Source: Pelagibacterales bacterium SAG-MED32 (GTDB taxonomy: Bacteria; Pseudomonadota; Alphaproteobacteria; Pelagibacterales; AG-422-B15). Taken from it: a stretch of DNA of 52,690 nt. Both the position numbers and the translations under genes were made by a program. Positions 9,601 through 18,795 of the stretch are shown piece by piece (within the stretch, counting starts at the first letter, position 1; each line of letters starts with the position of its first letter). The notes below the pieces were generated by a model. That model did no database searches and was not told the origin of the DNA. It saw nothing but the letters and a program-made list of their open reading frames with translations. The DNA is taken from positions 1-52,690 of the forward strand of contig JACWEC010000004.1 in NCBI GenBank assembly GCA_014653725.1, read 5' to 3'.

Positions 9601-10845
9601 ATGATATTCTTTCTCTACCGTATATTTTCAAATTTAGCTCATATCTTTATTCCTTTTATTATCTTTATACGGAAAAGAAAAGGGAAAGAGTTGCCAGATA
9701 GAATTAGCGAAAGGTATGGGAAAAATACACATGATCGTAAAAAAGGCAAACTGATCTGGATCCATGCTGCAAGCATTGGTGAGTGTCAATCAATACTACC
9801 AATAGTAGATAAATTGAACAAAGATCAATCTATTGATCAAATATTAATAACATCTGGAACTGTAACATCGGCTCAAGTAATGAATAAAAGAATTAAAGAT
9901 AAAGTTGTGCATCAATTTATACCTTTTGATGTTCCAGTATTTGCAAATAGGTTTCTAAATTATTGGAAGCCATCCCTTGCAGTTTTTGTAGAGTCTGAAA
10001 TTTGGCCTAACTTTATTCATAACCTAAATAACAAAAATATACCTCAAATTATAATTAACGGAAGAATGACAATTAAAAGTTTCAAAAGATGGTCCTTATT
10101 TAATTCATCATCAAAAGATTTGTTTTCTAAATTTAGTTCTTGTAGTACTCAAAATTCAGATAGTACTTTGTTTTATGAAAAACTTGGAGTTAAAAAAACC
10201 AATTATACTGGCAATTTAAAGTTTGCTCTTACTCCTGATCTTACTGATGCTAAAAAGTATGACGAGCTCAAAGTTTTGACTGGGAATAGGAAAATATTTC
10301 TTGCAGCTAGTACTCACCCTGGAGAAGAAGAAATTATTAGTAGAGTAACTCTAAAATTAAAAAAAACTTGTAAAGAGCTTCTTACAATTGTTGTTCCTAG
10401 GCATCCAAAAAGAAATAACATCATCAATAAGAATATCATTAAAAATACTGCAATTAGATCAATGGGAAATAAAATTAGAAGAAATACTCATATTTACTTA
10501 GCTGATACAATTGGTGAATTAAATATATTTTATAAGTTAGCTGATATTATTTTTATTGGTGGCAGTTTAGTGATGCATGGTGGGCAAAATCCAATTGAAG
10601 CAGCGTACCATGGAAAAAAAGTATACCATGGCAAACACGTTGAAAATTTTTCTGACGTATATATGACTTTGGATCAAATGAAATTATCACAAGTTGTAAA
10701 CAATGAGAGACAGCTGGAACATTTTATTCATGAAGAGTATAAATCATTAGACAATGAAGTTAGGAAAGTGGATATCAGCAGTTTAAAAAAGGAGGGTGAA
10801 GAAACTGTAAAAAAAGTATTGAAAGAAATATATCAATACCTCTGA
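9601..10845 (+). CDS. waaA: 3-deoxy-D-manno-octulosonic acid (Kdo) transferase
   Basis: A 414-residue membrane-anchored glycosyltransferase that adds Kdo to lipid IVA, the start of the LPS core. An N-terminal hydrophobic stretch (about 3-22) is followed by LPDRISERYGK, WIHAASIGECQS (catalytic Glu) and VFVESEIWPNF, then a C-terminal GGSLVMHGGQNPIEAA donor-binding region. I use the ATG at 9601, just after the previous stop; an in-frame ATG at 9559 would add 14 residues and overlap that gene by 38 bp. It is 6 bp before lpxK. Confidence 0.9.
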   Translation: MIFFLYRIFSNLAHIFIPFIIFIRKRKGKELPDRISERYGKNTHDRKKGKLIWIHAASIGECQSILPIVDKLNKDQSIDQILITSGTVTSAQVMNKRIKDKVVHQFIPFDVPVFANRFLNYWKPSLAVFVESEIWPNFIHNLNNKNIPQIIINGRMTIKSFKRWSLFNSSSKDLFSKFSSCSTQNSDSTLFYEKLGVKKTNYTGNLKFALTPDLTDAKKYDELKVLTGNRKIFLAASTHPGEEEIISRVTLKLKKTCKELLTIVVPRHPKRNNIINKNIIKNTAIRSMGNKIRRNTHIYLADTIGELNIFYKLADIIFIGGSLVMHGGQNPIEAAYHGKKVYHGKHVENFSDVYMTLDQMKLSQVVNNERQLEHFIHEEYKSLDNEVRKVDISSLKKEGEETVKKVLKEIYQYL

Positions 10846-10851
10846 TTCATC

Positions 10852-11826
10852 ATGGAAAAATTTTTTCTGAAAATATGGTACCAAGATGTATATTACACAA
10901 ATCTCATATCACTATGTTTAATTCCATTGTCATGTATATACATATGCCTTTTTTACATAAGAAGATTATTTTATAAAAATAAGAAGTTCAATGTCCCCAT
11001 CGTATGCATTGGTAATATAAATATTGGGGGTACGGGGAAAACTTCAACATTACTTACATTAATTGAGGAAATAAAAAAGAAAGATAAGAAAGTCTCAGTA
11101 TTGTTGAGAGGCTATGGATCTACAAATAAATCTATTTTCTATAAGGTTTCAAAATCAGACACGTTTAACAAGGTTGGGGATGAAGCCCTGCTATATGCAA
11201 ATTGCGTCCCAACATATATCACCACACATAGAGCATTTGCAATTGAGAAAATAATTAATGAAAAGCAAACAGACATCATATTGTTGGATGATGGATTTCA
11301 AGATCGATCATTCCATAAAGATAAAACCATACTAACAGTTAATGGTAAGAGAGGTTTTGGAAATAAATTGTGCTTACCTGCAGGACCACTGAGGGAGCTT
11401 ATAAGACCTGCTCTAAAATCTTCCCAATTTGTAGTCATTATTGGAGATGACCTACATCATATTACAAAAAAATATGATTACGATAACTTAGAATTCTACA
11501 ATGCTAACGTTAAAGCTGTAGATATATTTGATAAGAAAAATTATTTAGCATTTAGTGGTATTGGAAATAATGATGGCTTTTTTGATACCCTTAAAAACAT
11601 AGGGTACGAAGTTATAAAAAAGAAAAGTTTTCCTGATCATTATCAGTTCACCAGAAAAGATTTAGAAAGCTTATTAGATATAGCTAAAAGAGAAAATTTA
11701 TCACTTATCACGACGGAAAAAGACTATGTTCGAATTCCTGAAGATTATAGGAAGAACATTGATTGTTTCAAGATTAAGCTTGAAATACCAAATATTGAAA
11801 AACTAATAAGAAATTTGATTAATTAA
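10852..11826 (+). CDS. lpxK: tetraacyldisaccharide 4'-kinase
   Basis: A 324-residue enzyme that phosphorylates the 4' position of the lipid A disaccharide to give lipid IVA. The P-loop is unusual and diagnostic: CIGNINIGGTGKTS at about residue 54. LLRGYGS and LLDDGFQDRS (about residue 145) follow, the latter holding the catalytic Asp. An N-terminal membrane-binding helix is visible (about 15-40). Length is normal. It lies inside the msbA-waaA-lpxK-lpxL run with 4-6 bp gaps. Confidence 0.92.
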   Translation: MEKFFLKIWYQDVYYTNLISLCLIPLSCIYICLFYIRRLFYKNKKFNVPIVCIGNINIGGTGKTSTLLTLIEEIKKKDKKVSVLLRGYGSTNKSIFYKVSKSDTFNKVGDEALLYANCVPTYITTHRAFAIEKIINEKQTDIILLDDGFQDRSFHKDKTILTVNGKRGFGNKLCLPAGPLRELIRPALKSSQFVVIIGDDLHHITKKYDYDNLEFYNANVKAVDIFDKKNYLAFSGIGNNDGFFDTLKNIGYEVIKKKSFPDHYQFTRKDLESLLDIAKRENLSLITTEKDYVRIPEDYRKNIDCFKIKLEIPNIEKLIRNLIN

Positions 11827-11830
11827 AATA

Positions 11831-12706
11831 ATGAAATCATTATTCAAGATCTTGGTAAAATACCCAATGGAGTTTTTATTTTTTATTATCTTCTTTACTG
11901 TCTTTAAAATTCTACCTCTGAGAATGTCGCGTGCTCTTGGAATATTAATTACTACTTCTATTGGACCATTTCTTCCAATACATAATCTTTTAATAAAAAA
12001 TTTATCTATTGCATTTCATAACAAAGATAAAGAGTGGATTAATGATACAGCTAATAGAGTTTGGAAGAATCTCGGCTATACGGTCTCAGAATATGCCCAT
12101 ATGAACAGTATACTCAAAAATAAGATTGAAGTTATTAATAATGAATTTTCAGATGATGCATTTAATGAAAATGAACATAGCGTAATTGTTTCAGGTCATA
12201 GTTCAAATTGGGAAATACCTGGAATGGCTCTTCGAAGTAAGATGAATAGGGTCTCAGCGATAGTAAGAGAACCAAATAATCCTCTAATAAATTTTGCTGT
12301 AAAACAACTAAGACGTAAATATAGCGTTAAATGTTATAGTAAAAACAAATCAGGGACGAGACAGCTATTAAACCAATTCAATAAAGGAAATTCTATTGCC
12401 CTCTTGGCAGATCAACAATTGTCTTCGGGAACAAAGGTTAAATTTTTTAATAAGGAAATGAATATCTCGACACTTCCTGCTCAAATTGCTTTGAAAGCAA
12501 AATGTAAAATATTTTTAGCTTGGCCAATACGAACAAATGATAACAATTTTAAATTTGAGGTTATTGAGTGCATTGATACAAAAGATAAAGAAAGTAATGA
12601 AGAAAACATTAATAAAATTTCATCTCAAATATCCTCATTTTATCAAAAAATGATTACTAAGTACCCTGAACAATATTTTTGGTTCCACAATAGATGGAAA
12701 ATATGA
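11831..12706 (+). CDS. LpxL/HtrB-family lipid A acyltransferase
   Basis: A 291-residue membrane-associated acyltransferase. There is one N-terminal hydrophobic segment (about 12-45) and the family landmarks KNLSIAFHNK, VWKNLGYTVSEY, the catalytic SGHSSNWE (HxxxxE, about residue 117) and LLADQQLSSGTKV. It probably adds a secondary acyl chain to Kdo-lipid A. Whether it is the LpxL or LpxM equivalent cannot be told. It is the last gene of the lipid A run and converges on the M23 peptidase gene 21 bp away. Confidence 0.85.
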   Translation: MKSLFKILVKYPMEFLFFIIFFTVFKILPLRMSRALGILITTSIGPFLPIHNLLIKNLSIAFHNKDKEWINDTANRVWKNLGYTVSEYAHMNSILKNKIEVINNEFSDDAFNENEHSVIVSGHSSNWEIPGMALRSKMNRVSAIVREPNNPLINFAVKQLRRKYSVKCYSKNKSGTRQLLNQFNKGNSIALLADQQLSSGTKVKFFNKEMNISTLPAQIALKAKCKIFLAWPIRTNDNNFKFEVIECIDTKDKESNEENINKISSQISSFYQKMITKYPEQYFWFHNRWKI

Positions 12707-12727
12707 GTCTATTTTTTTTTAGAAAAA

Positions 12728-13528
12728 TTAATCTAAAAGCAATTGTGGATCTACATAGGTATTAAACACCATTACTCCCCAGTGAAGGTGAGGGCCGGTT
12801 GATCGACCTGTAGAACCTACTTCACCAATAATATCATCCTTTGATACTGTTTGATTTACGTTTACTTTCACATCAGATAAATGAGCATAAATCGATTTTA
12901 CTCCATGCCCATGATCAAGAATTATAGTTCCGCCTGTGTAATAAAGATCGTCTTCGGCGTGTATGACAAGTCCTTCATTGCAGGCATAAATTGGGGTTCC
13001 AGTTTCAGCCGCAATATCTAAACCACGATGAGGACTTTTAGCTTTTCCATTTAATATTCTTTGACTACCAAAAACACCACTGATAATTCCTTCTGTTGGT
13101 TGAATAAAACTATCTTTAAAATAAGTTAGATCTAAATTTATTTTTTTCTTTTCTTTTATCAAATCGTTCTCATAAATTATTCTTTCGATTATTTCATCAT
13201 CAAGTGGTGTAACCATTTGTTCTGGTAAACCGTCAATTCTTTGTATGTCGTAGTCTTGTATAATTATATTTATCTGATGAATTTTTATTAATGAACCATT
13301 TTTTAAATATGTCACACTTATCGGTTCCACATGGTCCCTACCGACTGCAAATACAAAGTGACCTTTTTCGCTCACTTTTAAAGAATTATTATCTACTATA
13401 ACTTCATCTGCATCTAATGACTGGCCAACAACAAGGCTTCCTTGAGGTATTTCTTTGGGTAAATCAGCTGCTATGGCTGGTTGAAAAAGAAAAAAAAAGA
13501 TTGCTATTAATTTAATCTTTATTTTCAT
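12728..13528 (-). CDS. secreted M23-family peptidase (LytM/NlpD-like)
   Basis: A 266-residue exported protein. Residues 1-20 are a signal peptide ending near PAIAA. The C-terminal half is a peptidase M23 domain: SPHRGLDIAAETGTP (first zinc His and Asp, about residue 167) and GPHLHWGV (about residue 245), both with zinc ligands present, so it looks catalytically competent. The N-terminal region is an all-beta segment. It probably cuts peptidoglycan cross-links or activates amidases in the periplasm. Its start overlaps the DUF2093 gene by 17 bp. Confidence 0.9.
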   Translation of the reverse strand: MKIKIKLIAIFFFLFQPAIAADLPKEIPQGSLVVGQSLDADEVIVDNNSLKVSEKGHFVFAVGRDHVEPISVTYLKNGSLIKIHQINIIIQDYDIQRIDGLPEQMVTPLDDEIIERIIYENDLIKEKKKINLDLTYFKDSFIQPTEGIISGVFGSQRILNGKAKSPHRGLDIAAETGTPIYACNEGLVIHAEDDLYYTGGTIILDHGHGVKSIYAHLSDVKVNVNQTVSKDDIIGEVGSTGRSTGPHLHWGVMVFNTYVDPQLLLD

Positions 13529-13724
13529 TTATCTCTTTGTATCTCCTTAGTGCAACTTTTGGATTTGCATAAATTTCCTGTAAATCAACGTTCCAATACT
13601 TCAAATTATCAAGTGAGATCTTCTCTTTTGTAATTGAGCATTCTACATAATCCCCAGACTTTATTATTTGAAACTGGCCATGATGCAATCTTATTTCTGC
13701 CTTCGTAGTAAAACTATTTGTCAT
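13512..13724 (-). CDS. DUF2093 family protein
   Basis: A 70-residue protein. AEIRLHHGQFQIIKSGDYVECSITKEKISLDNLKYWNVDLQEIY has the shape of DUF2093, a small alphaproteobacterial family of unknown function often found directly after xseA, as here. It overlaps the xseA stop by 11 bp and the M23 gene by 17 bp, so the three are one operon. Confidence 0.88.
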   Translation of the reverse strand: MTNSFTTKAEIRLHHGQFQIIKSGDYVECSITKEKISLDNLKYWNVDLQEIYANPKVALRRYKEINENKD

Positions 13725-15015
13725 TAATTTCTCTAAGCTTGGCTTTTAAAGTAGCAAAATTAGTTTCTATGATCAACTCACTTTCATCTTTTAAATCTTT
13801 TTTTGATTTGATTATTTTATTTGAATTCCTTGTAACTGAATACCCTCTTTTTAAAACAGATTTATAACTCAAGCTTTCAAGGAGTGTACTTTTATTATCT
13901 AATTCTTTTTGAAGCCTCTCTACCAAAATATTTTTTGCTTTCAATAGAGACTCCTCTAAAGAAATGAGTTTTACTTTACTGCTCTTTAATTGCTCACCGA
14001 TAACACGAAAATTAAGTGATTGAGAAATATTTTGAAAATGAGAAGTAAGATTATTTAGAAAAAGTTTTAGTGAAACAGGCAATTTATCTTTTATTGAAAT
14101 GAAATTGTCTTTAAGATTATCAAGGTATAAATTTATTGAATAATTTAGACGATTATTTTTTTCACTGATGTCCCTCAAAAGTTCCTCTTTATCTGGGGTA
14201 GAAATTTCTGCTGCAGCTGTAGGCGTTGGCGCTCTTAAGTCAGAAACAAAATCAATTAGTGTGGTATCTGTTTCATGACCAATTGCAGATACAATAGGAA
14301 TATTACTTTTGAAGACAGACCTGATTACAATTTCTTCATTGAAAGGCCAAAGGTCTTCTATACTGCCCCCACCACGTGCTATGATAATAAGGTCTGGTAA
14401 ATCTACTTCGTCTTTACTCGATAAATTATTAAATCCATCTACTGCATCAGAAATTAACTGAGCGGCATCTTGGCCCTGAACTGGAACAGGCCATAGAATG
14501 ACATTACATGGAAACCTCTCATTTAATCTATGAAGTATATCTTTTATAACTGCACCTGTTGGAGATGTTACTATGCCAATCGTTTCAGGATACTTTGGTA
14601 AACTTTTCTTATATTGCTCCTCAAATAAACCCTCTGCTGCAAGCTTTTTCTTACGTTGCTCTAAAAGAGCCATTAAAGCTCCCTCTCCTGCAGGAGTTAT
14701 TGAATCAACTATAATTGAATAATCTGATCTTCCCGGGTATCGATCAGAATATCCCGTTGTGAGCTTACCTGAACAAATAACTTCTAATCCATCTTCGGGT
14801 ATAAAGCTAATTCTTGCTACTGCACTTCGCCAGATTATTGCTTTTATAACGGCCTTATCATCTTTTAAATTTAAATATATGTGGCCTGACGCTGGCTTAC
14901 TTAAACCCGAGACTTCCCCTCTAACTTTTACGTAACCAAAACTGTTTTCAAGAGTTCCCTTGATAGAGTCTGAAATTTCTGAAACTGAGTACTCTTGGAT
15001 ATTTTCTCTAACCAT
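13714..15015 (-). CDS. xseA: exodeoxyribonuclease VII large subunit
   Basis: A 433-residue nuclease subunit. The N-terminal OB-fold is seen in VKVRGEVSGLSKPASGHIYLNLKD. The catalytic domain has VTSPTGAVIKDIL (about residue 152), ARGGGSIEDLWPFNEE (about 213) and SAIGHETDTTLIDFVSDLRAPTPTA (about 240). A long charged helical region follows. It degrades single-stranded DNA together with XseB, which is not in the window. It is divergent from purD across about 50 bp. Confidence 0.95.
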   Translation of the reverse strand: MVRENIQEYSVSEISDSIKGTLENSFGYVKVRGEVSGLSKPASGHIYLNLKDDKAVIKAIIWRSAVARISFIPEDGLEVICSGKLTTGYSDRYPGRSDYSIIVDSITPAGEGALMALLEQRKKKLAAEGLFEEQYKKSLPKYPETIGIVTSPTGAVIKDILHRLNERFPCNVILWPVPVQGQDAAQLISDAVDGFNNLSSKDEVDLPDLIIIARGGGSIEDLWPFNEEIVIRSVFKSNIPIVSAIGHETDTTLIDFVSDLRAPTPTAAAEISTPDKEELLRDISEKNNRLNYSINLYLDNLKDNFISIKDKLPVSLKLFLNNLTSHFQNISQSLNFRVIGEQLKSSKVKLISLEESLLKAKNILVERLQKELDNKSTLLESLSYKSVLKRGYSVTRNSNKIIKSKKDLKDESELIIETNFATLKAKLREINDK

Positions 15016-15066
15016 TTAATTTAATTCCTTATATGCTAATATATCAATTAATTTAAATTTTACTTT

Positions 15067-16329
15067 ATGAAAATTCTTGTACTTGGAAATGGAGCTAGGG
15101 AGCATTCTCTATGCTATGCAATATCTAGAAGTCCTTTGGCTACATCCCTATTTTGTGTTCCTGGGAATTATGGAATAAGTCTACTAGCAGAATGTAAAGA
15201 TTTAGATCTTGATGATTTTAACTCTATTCATTCATATTGTATCGAAAAATCTATTGATTTAATTGTAGTTGGACCTGAGGTTCCATTAGTTGCAGGAATA
15301 GTGGATTATTTTGTATCAAAAAATATTAAAATATTTGGTCCAAATAAATACGCATCTCAACTTGAAGGATCAAAGAGCTTTATGAAAGATCTTTGCAAAA
15401 ATTATTCTATTCCAACAGCTGCCTATTCTACTTTTGATAACTACGAAGACGCAGTGAAATACTTAAAAAAACAAAGTTTACCAATTGTAGTAAAAGCAAA
15501 TGGACTGGCTGCTGGAAAAGGAGTGACTGTCGCAGATAGTTTTGAAATGGCTGAAAAAGCTCTAAAGGAAATTTTTGAAAATAAATTTGGAATAAATATG
15601 ACCGCAGTCATTGAAGAATTTATGGAAGGTGAAGAAGCGAGTTACTTTGTATGCACCGATGGTACTGAGTTTATTTCTCTTGAAAGCGCTCAAGACCATA
15701 AACGCATAGGAGAAAATGATACTGGTCCTAACACAGGTGGGATGGGAGCCTACTCACCTGCTCCTATCTTTACAGATGAGATTAAAAAACAAGTCGATGA
15801 TGAAATTATATATCCCACACTAAATGCCATGAGAGAGTTAGGTCATCCATATCAAGGTATTTTATATGCAGGGCTAATGATTAAAAATGGGAAGGCAAAA
15901 CTTGTTGAATATAATATTAGATTTGGAGATCCTGAATGCCAAGTTTTAATGCTAAGAATGAAAAGTGATATAGTTCAACTTATGCTGAGCTGTATCGAAA
16001 AAGATTTACATAACTTTGAATTAAAATGGGAAGATGATCATTGTGCAACAGTTGTAATGGCATCGAATGGATACCCAGGATCATTTGAGAAAGAAACTAT
16101 AATTAACGGAATAGATAAGTTAGAAAATACTGATACTTTTCAGGTATTTCACGCTGCAACAGCTATTAAAGATAAAAAAATAATTGCTATTGGTGGAAGA
16201 GTCCTCTCTGTCACGTCAAAAAATGCATCGCTTAGTGAAGCTTTAAAGAAAATCTATGTATCAATTCACTCGATAGACTGGCCTGAGGGGTACTATAGAA
16301 AAGATATTGGAAAGAAAGCTTTAACATGA
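15067..16329 (+). CDS. purD: phosphoribosylamine-glycine ligase (GAR synthetase)
   Basis: A 420-residue ATP-grasp enzyme of purine synthesis that joins phosphoribosylamine to glycine. It begins MKILVLGNGAREHSL (phosphate-binding) and has the central DHKRIGENDTGPNTGGMGAYSP motif (about residue 213) and FGDPECQVLM (about residue 290). Length is typical for the free-standing bacterial enzyme. The stop overlaps the ATG of the next gene (ATGA), which couples translation of an unrelated kinase to purD. Confidence 0.96.
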   Translation: MKILVLGNGAREHSLCYAISRSPLATSLFCVPGNYGISLLAECKDLDLDDFNSIHSYCIEKSIDLIVVGPEVPLVAGIVDYFVSKNIKIFGPNKYASQLEGSKSFMKDLCKNYSIPTAAYSTFDNYEDAVKYLKKQSLPIVVKANGLAAGKGVTVADSFEMAEKALKEIFENKFGINMTAVIEEFMEGEEASYFVCTDGTEFISLESAQDHKRIGENDTGPNTGGMGAYSPAPIFTDEIKKQVDDEIIYPTLNAMRELGHPYQGILYAGLMIKNGKAKLVEYNIRFGDPECQVLMLRMKSDIVQLMLSCIEKDLHNFELKWEDDHCATVVMASNGYPGSFEKETIINGIDKLENTDTFQVFHAATAIKDKKIIAIGGRVLSVTSKNASLSEALKKIYVSIHSIDWPEGYYRKDIGKKALT

Positions 16330-17390
16330 CTGATAGAAATGAAATATTTTCAGGTACAAAACAAGTTGATGATAAACTCAAAATAGATAAAGAATCTTTA
16401 AATGATTATCTAAAAAAACTTATGGGTAATAATATTCAGATAAGCGACATAACACAATTTAAGGGTGGGCAGTCAAATCCAACTTATCTGGTTGAAACAA
16501 ATATTAATAATTTTGTACTTAGAAGAAAGCCTCCAGGTAAACTTCTTAAATCCGCTCATGCAGTGGATAGAGAATGCAGGGTAATGACAGCTCTTCATGA
16601 TACTGATGTTCCTGTTCCCAAGACATTTGGTTATTGCGATGATGAAACAATAATTGGTACACCTTTTTTTGTTATGGATCATGTCATTGGTAACATTTAT
16701 TGGGAACTTCTTCTACCAGGTTGTGATCCAAATCAAAGAAGGGAAATTTACTTATCCATGAATGATACTATTGCAAAGTTACATAACGTTGATTTTGATA
16801 AAGTTAATCTAGCTGATTACGGCAAACATGAAAATTATATGGACAGACAAATTCATAGATGGACAAAACAGTACAAAGATTCTGAAACACAAATGATACC
16901 TGAGATTAATGAATTGATAGAATGGTTACCTAAAAATATACCTTCTGATCAAGAGATCTCGATCGTTCATGGGGATTTCAGATTGGACAATATGATATTT
17001 GACCCTATAACTCATAAAGTAAAAGCAATATTAGACTGGGAGTTATCTACTTTAGGAAACCCAATAGCAGATTTTACTTATCATATGATGTCATGGAGAT
17101 TACCAGCGGGCGCAAAGGGATTAGGAATGATGGGATCAGATCTTAAGTCACTTAATATTCCATCAGAAAGTGAGTATGCTGAACTTTATTACAAAAAAAC
17201 AGGAAGAGAAAAAATTGATAATTGGGATTTCTATATGGCATATAATATATTTAGACTTGCAGGAATAGCTCAAGGCATAGTGGGTCGTGTAAGAGATGGA
17301 ACTGCTTCAAGCTCAGAGGCTAAAAATTATGAAGCTTTTGTTCCAATATTAGGTAAGCTCGGTTGGAGTATTGTAGAAGGAATTAAATAA
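16326..17390 (+). CDS. APH-fold kinase, ACAD10/11 kinase-domain type
   Basis: A 354-residue phosphotransferase of the aminoglycoside-phosphotransferase fold. The N-lobe has FKGGQSNPTYLV and FVLRRKPPG (ATP-binding Lys), and the catalytic loop is VHGDFRLDN (about residue 218) followed by AILDWELSTLG (metal-binding Asp). This resembles the kinase domain of human ACAD10/ACAD11 and bacterial LvaA-type 4-hydroxyacyl-CoA kinases more than antibiotic-resistance enzymes. An ACAD11-like dehydrogenase lies 1.4 kb away on the other strand, which supports 4-hydroxyacyl-CoA catabolism. The substrate is inferred. Confidence 0.8.
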   Translation: MTDRNEIFSGTKQVDDKLKIDKESLNDYLKKLMGNNIQISDITQFKGGQSNPTYLVETNINNFVLRRKPPGKLLKSAHAVDRECRVMTALHDTDVPVPKTFGYCDDETIIGTPFFVMDHVIGNIYWELLLPGCDPNQRREIYLSMNDTIAKLHNVDFDKVNLADYGKHENYMDRQIHRWTKQYKDSETQMIPEINELIEWLPKNIPSDQEISIVHGDFRLDNMIFDPITHKVKAILDWELSTLGNPIADFTYHMMSWRLPAGAKGLGMMGSDLKSLNIPSESEYAELYYKKTGREKIDNWDFYMAYNIFRLAGIAQGIVGRVRDGTASSSEAKNYEAFVPILGKLGWSIVEGIK

Positions 17391-17391
17391 T

Positions 17392-18636
17392 TTGAGTAGA
17401 AATATACTAGATATAGAATTTGTGAGAAAACAATTTCCTGTTTTTCAAAATCCCAAAACTGCTGATTTTGCATTCTTTGAGAATGCAGGGGGCACATATG
17501 TTCCTAAGCATGTAATTGAAAAACTTAATGATTTTATGATTACTAAGAAAGTTCAACCTTATGGTGACTTTGGTCCATCAATAGAAGCAGGAAATGAAAT
17601 GGATAACAGCTTAGAGAAAATTGCAGAACTATTAAATATTTCAAAAAATGAATTTATTATAGGTCCATCAACGACCATGAATATGTTTTTGCTGTCTAAT
17701 GCAATTAAAGATTGGCTTAAAACTGATGATGAAATAATTGTAACCAATCAAGACCATGAGGCAAATATTGGGTCGTGGAGGAAACTTGCGGAAAAAGGAA
17801 TTAATATTAAGGAATGGAAGTTTAATCCAAAAAGTGCTGAACTTGAAGTTGAAGATTTAAAAAATTTAATAACAAAAAGAACTAAATTTATTTGTGTCTG
17901 TCATACATCAAATGTTGTGGCTTCAATAAATAACTTAAAAGAAATAATCTCAATAGCTCATAGTCATGACATAAAAGTAGTTGGTGATGGAGTAGCGTAC
18001 ATGGCACATGATATTATTGATCTAAAAGAATTAGACATAGATTTCTATGGATTCAGTCTATACAAAACTTATGGTCCACATTTAGCCCTCTTATATGGAA
18101 AAAAAGAACTTCTAGATCAAACTAAAAACTTGAATCACGAATTTCTAGCATCAGAGATACCATACACAATGAACCCAGGCGGCCCAAACCATGAGGAATT
18201 GGCATGCTTATCGGGAGTCACTGACTACTATGAAACACTTTACAGTCATCATTTTACAGAACAAGGATTGAACCTTCATGAAAAAGGAAAAAAAGTTTTT
18301 GAGCTAATTTATAACCACGAAGAAACACTAATCAAAACACTTATCGAATTTTTAAAGATCAAAAAAAATGTAAGATTAATTGGCAAAACTGCTCACTCTA
18401 GAAGTGAACGAATGCCTACTGTCTCATTTACTGTGAAAGACAAAAGTTCACTAGAAATTGCAAAAGCTGCAGGTAAAAATCAAATTGGAATTCGCAATGG
18501 TGAGTTTTATGCATGGAGGTGTTTGAAGGGATTAGGAATTGAACCAAATGATGGTGTGGTTAGAGTTTCAATGGTTCATTATAATAATATTGAGGAAGTA
18601 AATCGACTAATAGATTTTTTAGATACTATTCTTTAG
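17392..18636 (+). CDS. class V aminotransferase, cysteine-desulfurase-like (VC1184 type)
   Basis: A 414-residue PLP enzyme. Landmarks are FENAGGTYVP near residue 29, TNQDHEANIGSWR near residue 119, VVGDGVAYMAH near residue 199 and the probable PLP lysine in FSLYKTYGPH (about residue 222). This matches the cysteine desulfurase-like VC1184 subfamily, whose physiological reaction is unsettled; it is distinct from IscS and SufS. No scaffold or SUF genes are nearby. The start is TTG, with a GAAGGA-like ribosome site upstream, 1 bp after the kinase stop. Confidence 0.8.
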   Translation: MSRNILDIEFVRKQFPVFQNPKTADFAFFENAGGTYVPKHVIEKLNDFMITKKVQPYGDFGPSIEAGNEMDNSLEKIAELLNISKNEFIIGPSTTMNMFLLSNAIKDWLKTDDEIIVTNQDHEANIGSWRKLAEKGINIKEWKFNPKSAELEVEDLKNLITKRTKFICVCHTSNVVASINNLKEIISIAHSHDIKVVGDGVAYMAHDIIDLKELDIDFYGFSLYKTYGPHLALLYGKKELLDQTKNLNHEFLASEIPYTMNPGGPNHEELACLSGVTDYYETLYSHHFTEQGLNLHEKGKKVFELIYNHEETLIKTLIEFLKIKKNVRLIGKTAHSRSERMPTVSFTVKDKSSLEIAKAAGKNQIGIRNGEFYAWRCLKGLGIEPNDGVVRVSMVHYNNIEEVNRLIDFLDTIL

Positions 18637-18793
18637 TTTCGATTTTTTTTGTTCTTTCAATCTTTTGTCTGACTGACTCTTTCATCGAGATATCCTCAAG
18701 CTCATGGTATTCATCCCAGTATACATCAAACTCTTTAGACTTTATGTAACGTCCATACTTGTCTTTTTGGAATGTCTTCTTTTTTTTTATCAA
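18626..18793 (-). CDS. possible small charged protein (55 aa, TTG start)
   Basis: An open frame on the minus strand fills the gap between two convergent genes and is out of frame with both. From a TTG at 18793 it reads IKKKKTFQKDKYGRYIKSK, then EFDVYWDEYHELEDI and a basic C-terminus ending KKIETKE. No ATG exists in frame after the upstream stop and no clear ribosome site is seen. Composition with several Tyr, Trp and alternating charge looks protein-like rather than random. It begins 2 bp after the acyl-CoA dehydrogenase stop and could be translated by reinitiation. I do not recognise a family; it may be a gene remnant. Confidence 0.35.
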   Translation of the reverse strand: MIKKKKTFQKDKYGRYIKSKEFDVYWDEYHELEDISMKESVRQKIERTKKIETKE

Positions 18794-18795
18794 TG

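Noticed and set aside
16326-17390. Aminoglycoside resistance kinase
   Set aside because: The motifs fit the ACAD10/11 kinase group better and the neighbourhood is metabolic.
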